Shown piece after piece: positions 1 through 2,683 of a stretch of DNA of 5,297 bases (position 1 is its first letter; each line of letters begins with the position of its first letter). A program made the translations under genes and the position numbers. This stretch comes from Actinomycetes bacterium (GTDB lineage: Bacteria; Actinomycetota; Actinomycetes; Actinomycetales; Cellulomonadaceae): positions 1-5,297 of the forward strand of contig JAEWCA010000539.1 of the NCBI GenBank assembly GCA_023390875.1, in the 5' to 3' direction. The notes below the pieces were generated by a model. That model worked only from the letters and a program-made list of their open reading frames with translations. It made no database searches and was not told the origin of the DNA.

Positions 1-176
1 GGCCCGGAGGGCGACGCGGGTGCCGTCCCGTACGGCGACGGCGCCTCGTACCCGCTGGGTGCGGGCGGGACCGCCTCGTACCCGCTGGGCGCGGGCGCCG
101 GCGGCACCCCCTCGCCCGGCTGCGAGGGCTGGTCGGGCGCGGCGTACGGGTTGGCCCCGTCGGGGCTGTGGCTCAT
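1..176 (-). CDS. Pro/Gly/Tyr-rich protein, N-terminal fragment (runs off the left edge)
   Basis: Fifty-eight complete codons are visible from the ATG at 176-174; the rest lies outside the window. The translation begins MSHSPDGANPYAAPDQPSQP and continues as a low-complexity, Pro/Ala/Gly/Ser/Tyr-rich stretch without hydrophobic segments. It includes a tandem ten-residue repeat ending in APSGYEA (residues about 26-45). Disordered N-termini of this kind, rich in NPY and PSGY, are common on small actinobacterial membrane proteins, where a cytoplasmic tail precedes one or more membrane helices. The membrane part is not visible, so family and function cannot be named. The gene lies downstream of xth on the same strand with a 67-base gap. 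No good Shine-Dalgarno is seen, but TAGGTT sits exactly six bases before the ATG, so it may have its own leaderless promoter. That a gene is present is fairly sure from codon bias and the start context; the identity is unknown. Confidence 0.72.
   Translation of the reverse strand, partial: MSHSPDGANPYAAPDQPSQPGEGVPPAPAPSGYEAVPPAPSGYEAPSPYGTAPASPSG
41..100. repeat. Two-copy 30-bp in-frame tandem repeat
   Basis: Positions 41-70 and 71-100 are near-identical 30-bp units. They match at 42-59/72-89 and 61-67/91-97 and differ only at the unit ends and one internal base. Read on the minus strand they encode two ten-residue units ending in APSGYEA. The unit length is a multiple of three, so copy-number change would keep the frame of the Pro-rich protein. 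Confidence 0.85.
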
Positions 177-182
177 GCGGGC

Positions 183-188
183 AACCTA
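183..188 (-). promoter_or_regulatory. Candidate -10 element TAGGTT for a leaderless Pro-rich gene
   Basis: On the minus strand TAGGTT (TANNNT form, near the actinobacterial -10 consensus) is followed by six bases and then the ATG at 176. This spacing would place transcription start on the A of the start codon. No convincing -35 hexamer is seen 16-18 bases upstream. This is inference from spacing only. Confidence 0.4.
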
Positions 189-243
189 GCGGACCGCCTG
201 CTCGCGCAGACCGTCGCGTCCGCCGGATCACCCGGCCGCCCGG

Positions 244-1041
244 TCATGCCGGGTCGGCGATCTCGAGGACCACCGGCACGTGGTCGGACGGCGCCTTGCC
301 CTTGCGCTCGTTCCGCTCGATCGTCACGCCGGTGACCCGGGCAGCGAGCGCTGGCGACGCGTACGTGAGGTCGATGCGCATGCCCTCGTTCCGGGGGAAC
401 CGCAGCTGCTGGTAGTCCCAGTACGTGTAGGTGTGCTCGGCGGGCTGGTGCACGCGCGAGACCTCGGTGTACCCGGCGGCGCCGAGGGCGGCGAACGCGT
501 CCCGCTCGGCGGGCGTCACGTGCGTGCGGCCGGCGAACCACCCGATGTCCCAGACGTCGGTGTCGAGCGGTGCGATGTTCCAGTCGCCGACCATCGCGAC
601 CTGCGCCTGCGGGTCGGCCCCCAGCCAGCCCTCCGCGGCGTCGTGCAGCCGGGCGAGCCAGTCGAGCTTGTACGTGTAGTGCGGGTCGCCGACCTCGCGC
701 CCGTTCGGCACGTAGAGCGACCACACGCGCACCCCGCCGCACGTCGCGCCGATCGCCCGGGCCTCGGCGGCCGCCGGGTCGCCCCACGTCGGCATCCCCG
801 GGAAGCCGACCTCGACGTCCTCGATCCCGACCCGCGACACGATCGCGACGCCGTTCCACTGGCTGAACCCGCTCGTCACGACCTCGTACCCGAGCGACTC
901 GAAGGGCTCGCGCGGGAACTGCTCGTCCTTGCACTTGGTCTCCTGCAGCGCGAGGACGTCGACACCGGTCCGCTCGAGGAAGGCGACCGCCCGGTCGGTG
1001 CGGGCGCGGATCGAGTTGATGTTCCAGGTGGCGAGGCGCAT
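244..1041 (-). CDS. xth: Exodeoxyribonuclease III / AP endonuclease (XthA family)
   Basis: A 265-residue protein, close to the 268 residues of E. coli XthA. The family cleaves DNA 5' of abasic sites and removes 3'-blocking groups in base-excision repair, and also degrades duplex DNA 3' to 5', using a divalent metal in the cytoplasm. All motifs are present in order: WNINS (N7), LQETK (E34), the Tyr of SLYVPNG (Y110), GDWNIAP (D153, N155), RIDL (D224) and SDHVP (D253, H254). N7 and E34 fall at the same numbers as in the E. coli enzyme, which supports the ATG at 1041-1039. The endonuclease/exonuclease/phosphatase fold fills the whole length and the gene looks intact. There is no Shine-Dalgarno; a TAGCCT hexamer eight bases upstream suggests a leaderless or near-leaderless transcript. 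It is divergent from the SDR gene and followed by the Pro-rich gene. Family assignment is very secure; which DNA-repair activity dominates in vivo cannot be read from sequence. Confidence 0.96.
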   Translation of the reverse strand: MRLATWNINSIRARTDRAVAFLERTGVDVLALQETKCKDEQFPREPFESLGYEVVTSGFSQWNGVAIVSRVGIEDVEVGFPGMPTWGDPAAAEARAIGATCGGVRVWSLYVPNGREVGDPHYTYKLDWLARLHDAAEGWLGADPQAQVAMVGDWNIAPLDTDVWDIGWFAGRTHVTPAERDAFAALGAAGYTEVSRVHQPAEHTYTYWDYQQLRFPRNEGMRIDLTYASPALAARVTGVTIERNERKGKAPSDHVPVVLEIADPA

Positions 1042-1049
1042 GAGCGTGG

Positions 1050-1055
1050 AGGCTA
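1050..1055 (-). promoter_or_regulatory. Candidate -10 element TAGCCT for xth
   Basis: TAGCCT on the minus strand ends eight bases before the xth ATG, predicting a transcript with a leader of zero to a few bases. This fits the absence of a Shine-Dalgarno sequence. No well-spaced -35 is evident; GTGACG upstream is about 20 bases away, which is too far for a standard promoter. Confidence 0.33.
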
Positions 1056-1105
1056 CCGGCGCCCGCCGACAGGACCGTCACCCGCGTGCACGTGCGGCGA
1101 CGCCC

Positions 1106-1125
1106 GTTCGGACGAACCGGACGAA
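1106..1125. promoter_or_regulatory. Overlapping inverted and direct repeats in the xth/SDR spacer (possible operator)
   Basis: GTTCG and CGAAC (1106-1110, 1113-1117) form an inverted repeat around GA. The octamer CGGACGAA occurs twice with a 9-bp period (1109-1116 and 1118-1125). The block lies just upstream of the candidate SDR -35 element, a usual place for a regulator site. The arms are short and chance occurrence in GC-rich DNA is quite possible. Confidence 0.25.
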
Positions 1126-1132
1126 GCGGGTG

Positions 1133-1162
1133 TTGAGGGCAAACGTTCCTCTCCAGTACGGT
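1133..1162 (+). promoter_or_regulatory. Candidate sigma-70-type promoter for the SDR gene
   Basis: TTGAGG (1133-1138) and TACGGT (1157-1162) are separated by 18 bases and resemble the TTGACN / TANNNT housekeeping promoter of actinobacteria. Transcription would start near 1169, giving a leader of about 50 bases before the chosen start codon. The block is less GC-rich than its surroundings. Confidence 0.5.
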
Positions 1163-1190
1163 CCGGCAGGACGGCGCAGGAACCGTGCCG

Positions 1191-1203
1191 GCCCGGATCG
1201 GGC
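1191..1203 (+). other. Small hairpin in the SDR leader, just before the ribosome binding site
   Basis: GCCCG (1191-1195) and CGGGC (1199-1203) form a perfect 5-bp stem with a GAT loop, ending three bases before the Shine-Dalgarno. It could modulate ribosome access, but a short GC stem in such DNA may carry no meaning. Confidence 0.25.
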
Positions 1204-1206
1204 GAC

Positions 1207-1212
1207 GGAAGG
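1207..1212 (+). promoter_or_regulatory. Shine-Dalgarno GGAAGG that decides the SDR start
   Basis: GGAAGG is followed by six bases and then GTG at 1219. The other in-frame GTG, at 1213, directly abuts the Shine-Dalgarno with no spacer, so 1219 is the better start although the two differ by only two residues. Confidence 0.65.
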
Positions 1213-1218
1213 GTGGAC

Positions 1219-1974
1219 GTGGACGAGGACCTCAAGGGCCGTCGTGCGCTCGTCACGGGCGGCGCCTCGGGCATCGGGCGTGCCGTCGCGGTCGCCCTCG
1301 CCCGGGCAGGTGCGGACGTCGCGATCACGTACCTCGCGCACGAGCCGTCGACCGTCCTCGCGGAGATCACCGAGGAGGGCCGGACGGCGGCCGCGTTCCA
1401 GCTCGACGCGCGGCGCAGCTGGGACGTCGACAAGGCCGTGACGGACGCGGCGGCCGCGCTCGGCGGCGGGATCGACATCCTCGTGAACAACGTCGGCGGC
1501 ATCGTCGAGCGGCGCACGCTCGCGTCCCTGGACGACGCGCACTGGCACCACGTCCTCGACCTCAACCTCTCGTCGGCGTTCTACGCGAGCCGGGCCGCGC
1601 TGTCGGTGATGCCCGACGGCGGGCGCATCGTGACGGTCGGCGCGCAGGCGGCCCGCAGCGGCGGCGGGACGGGCATGGTCGCGTACACGACGGCGAAGGC
1701 CGGGGTCGAGGGGTTCACCCGGGCCCTGGCCCGCGAGCTCGGCCCGCGGCGGATCACCGTCAACGCGGTCGCCCCCGGGTTCGTCACGGCGACCCCGTTC
1801 CACACCCAGCACACGCCCGAGCCCGCGCAGCGGGGCGCCATCGCGGCGTCGTCGCTCAACCGGGCGGGTGTGCCGGACGACGTCGCGAGCGCCGTCCTGT
1901 ACCTCGTGTCCGACGGTGCCGCGTTCGTGACGGGCGCCGTGGTCGACGTCAACGGCGGCGCCTGGTTCTCCTGA
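1219..1974 (+). CDS. Short-chain dehydrogenase/reductase (FabG-like, Rossmann fold), atypical active-site Ser
   Basis: A 251-residue classical SDR, the usual length. It would reduce a carbonyl or oxidise an alcohol with NAD(P)(H) in the cytoplasm; the substrate cannot be read. Numbered from GTG 1219, the dinucleotide-binding motif is TGGASGIG (13-20), with R21 after it, as often seen in NADP(H) users. NNVGG (90-94) replaces the common NNAG, N116 is the conserved Asn of LDLNLSS, and YTTAK supplies catalytic Tyr156 and Lys160. ITVNAVAPGF (179-188) and VTGAVVDVNGG (237-247) are the usual C-terminal family motifs. The position that normally holds catalytic Ser, after the GRIVTVG strand, is Ala142. 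It would typically be annotated as 3-oxoacyl-ACP reductase, but sugar, steroid or polyol dehydrogenases of this fold look similar, and no fatty-acid gene is adjacent. An open frame extends upstream across the xth antisense strand but has no family homology there. The stop is 18 bases from the convergent tetR stop. Confidence 0.93.
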   Translation: MDEDLKGRRALVTGGASGIGRAVAVALARAGADVAITYLAHEPSTVLAEITEEGRTAAAFQLDARRSWDVDKAVTDAAAALGGGIDILVNNVGGIVERRTLASLDDAHWHHVLDLNLSSAFYASRAALSVMPDGGRIVTVGAQAARSGGGTGMVAYTTAKAGVEGFTRALARELGPRRITVNAVAPGFVTATPFHTQHTPEPAQRGAIAASSLNRAGVPDDVASAVLYLVSDGAAFVTGAVVDVNGGAWFS

Positions 1975-1992
1975 CCGGGTGGGACGACGGCG

Positions 1993-2583
1993 TCAGGCCG
2001 GTTCGGCCGTCGGCCAGCCCCGCACGGCGGCCCACGCCCACGTCGCGGCGTCGTGCGCGGGTGCGAGCGGCTCCTGCTCGAGCCAGGCGACGAGCACCCC
2101 GATGACGGCCCCGCCGAACGCGGCGGCCGCGACCTCGGGCGGCAGCTCCGCGAGGGCCCCGGGGATGCCGTGCATGCGCAGGCCCTCGAGGGACAGCTGC
2201 TCGACGCGGCGGCGCAGCCGGGTGACGGCGACGGGTGAACCGTGCTCGCCGAACGCCCGCCGGTAGAGCTCGGCGTGCTCGGCGACGTGCTCCGCGTACC
2301 GGACGAGCACCTCGGGAGGCGCCGCGCCGAGCCCGGGGTGGATGCTGGACAGGTCCGCCCCGGCGGCGGCGGCGCGGGTGTCCAGGGCGTCCGCGAGCAG
2401 CGTGTCGGTGTCGGGGTAGTGCTGGTAGAAGGTGCTGCGGTTCACCGTGGCGCGGTCCGCGACGTCCGCGACGGAGATCTCGTCGAGCGTGCGCTCGCGG
2501 GCCAGGGAGAGCAGGGCGTCCTGCAGGAGCGTCCGCGTGCGCTGGACCCGGGGGTCGAGGCGGGCGACGTCGTCCTGGGTCAC
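1993..2583 (-). CDS. TetR/AcrR-family transcriptional repressor
   Basis: A 196-residue protein from GTG 2583-2581, the usual TetR length. Residues about 12-67 form the N-terminal three-helix DNA-binding domain. The helix-turn-helix is SVADVADRATVNRSTFYQHY (37-56), where the recognition helix with the STFYxHY signature is close to the family pattern, followed by DTDTLLADAL. The remainder is an all-helical ligand-binding and dimerisation domain, ending VRGWPTAEPA; this half is poorly conserved in the family and no inducer can be named. The gene is divergent from the MMPL transporter with 100 bases between start codons, and the spacer holds a palindrome suited to a TetR dimer. It therefore most likely represses both the transporter and itself, with release by a transported or toxic compound. 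The open frame continues upstream across the transporter antisense, but homology begins at this start. There is no Shine-Dalgarno; CATCAT six bases before the GTG could serve as a -10 for a leaderless mRNA. Confidence 0.94.
   Translation of the reverse strand: MTQDDVARLDPRVQRTRTLLQDALLSLARERTLDEISVADVADRATVNRSTFYQHYPDTDTLLADALDTRAAAAGADLSSIHPGLGAAPPEVLVRYAEHVAEHAELYRRAFGEHGSPVAVTRLRRRVEQLSLEGLRMHGIPGALAELPPEVAAAAFGGAVIGVLVAWLEQEPLAPAHDAATWAWAAVRGWPTAEPA
1996..2008. terminator. Short GC hairpin between convergent genes (weak terminator candidate)
   Basis: GGCCG (1996-2000) and CGGCC (2004-2008) form a 5-bp stem with a GTT loop, about 21 bases after the SDR stop and inside the last codons of tetR. 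There is no U-tract on either strand, so an intrinsic terminator is doubtful. Confidence 0.18.
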
Positions 2584-2589
2584 CGGCTC

Positions 2590-2595
2590 ATGATG
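2590..2595 (-). promoter_or_regulatory. Candidate -10 element CATCAT for tetR
   Basis: On the minus strand CATCAT keeps the two most conserved -10 positions (A at 2, T at 6) and is followed by six bases and then GTG 2583. That places transcription start on the start codon. With this -10, the 15-bp palindrome at 2603-2617 would lie across the -35/spacer region. The hexamer is a weak match; GTTATAC at 2621-2627 is an alternative further upstream. Confidence 0.28.
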
Positions 2596-2602
2596 GCACG
2601 AG

Positions 2603-2617
2603 AACTGTCCGACAGTT
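2603..2617. promoter_or_regulatory. Perfect 15-bp palindromic operator for the TetR repressor
   Basis: AACTGTC (2603-2609) and GACAGTT (2611-2617) are perfect 7-bp inverted arms around a single C. The site lies between the divergent tetR and MMPL genes, in the -35 to -10 spacer of the candidate MMPL promoter and over the candidate tetR promoter. The length and symmetry fit a TetR-family dimer. A perfect 7-bp-arm palindrome at this place is unlikely to be chance, particularly as it is AT-richer than the surrounding DNA. Direct binding by the adjacent repressor is inferred. Confidence 0.8.
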
Positions 2618-2621
2618 GTCG
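2610..2621. promoter_or_regulatory. Second, overlapping dyad next to the main operator
   Basis: CGACA (2610-2614) and TGTCG (2617-2621) are 5-bp inverted arms around GT. The dyad shares the GACAG half-site with the main palindrome, so three half-sites lie in a row: CTGTC, GACAG and TTGTC. It ends right beside the TATAAC element. Confidence 0.4.
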
Positions 2622-2627
2622 TATAAC
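2622..2627 (+). promoter_or_regulatory. -10 element TATAAC for the MMPL gene
   Basis: TATAAC matches five of six bases of TATAAT and is the most AT-rich hexamer in the spacer. Transcription would start near 2634, giving a leader of about 50 bases. The -35 region (about 2599-2604, CGAGAA) is poor, and the operator fills the spacer. The leader also contains a small hairpin, CGCCG/CGGCG at 2647-2651 and 2656-2660. Confidence 0.6.
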
Positions 2628-2672
2628 CTGCATCCGTCGACCACACCGCCGCACCCGGCGACCGTCCCGACC

Positions 2673-2677
2673 GGAAG
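2673..2677 (+). promoter_or_regulatory. Shine-Dalgarno GGAAG for the MMPL gene
   Basis: GGAAG is followed by six bases (ACCACC) and then ATG 2684, an ideal spacing that fixes the start. This leadered signal contrasts with the Shine-Dalgarno-free starts of the minus-strand genes. Confidence 0.8.
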
Positions 2678-2683
2678 ACCACC

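Noticed and set aside
189..223. Nested inverted repeats GCGGAC/GTCCGC and CTGC/GCAG in the xth to Pro-rich gap as a terminator
   Set aside because: The outer stem is 6 bp with a 23-base interior and the inner stem is 4 bp. There is no U-tract, and such pairings are expected by chance at this GC content.
1086..1095. GTGCAC and GCACGTGC palindromes in the xth/SDR spacer as an operator
   Set aside because: Short GC-rich palindromes overlapping each other are common in this DNA. The position relative to either promoter gives no support.
280..1218. Long plus-strand open frame continuous with the SDR, which could suggest a 564-residue fusion protein
   Set aside because: The upstream part is the antisense of xth, has no recognisable domain, and is explained by the absence of AT-rich stop codons in very GC-rich DNA. 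A Shine-Dalgarno and SDR homology set the start at 1219.
2580..2591. Minimal four-codon ORF (ATG AGC CGG TGA, minus strand) overlapping the tetR GTG
   Set aside because: It could look like a translational-coupling leader peptide, but it has no ribosome binding site and is too short to distinguish from chance.
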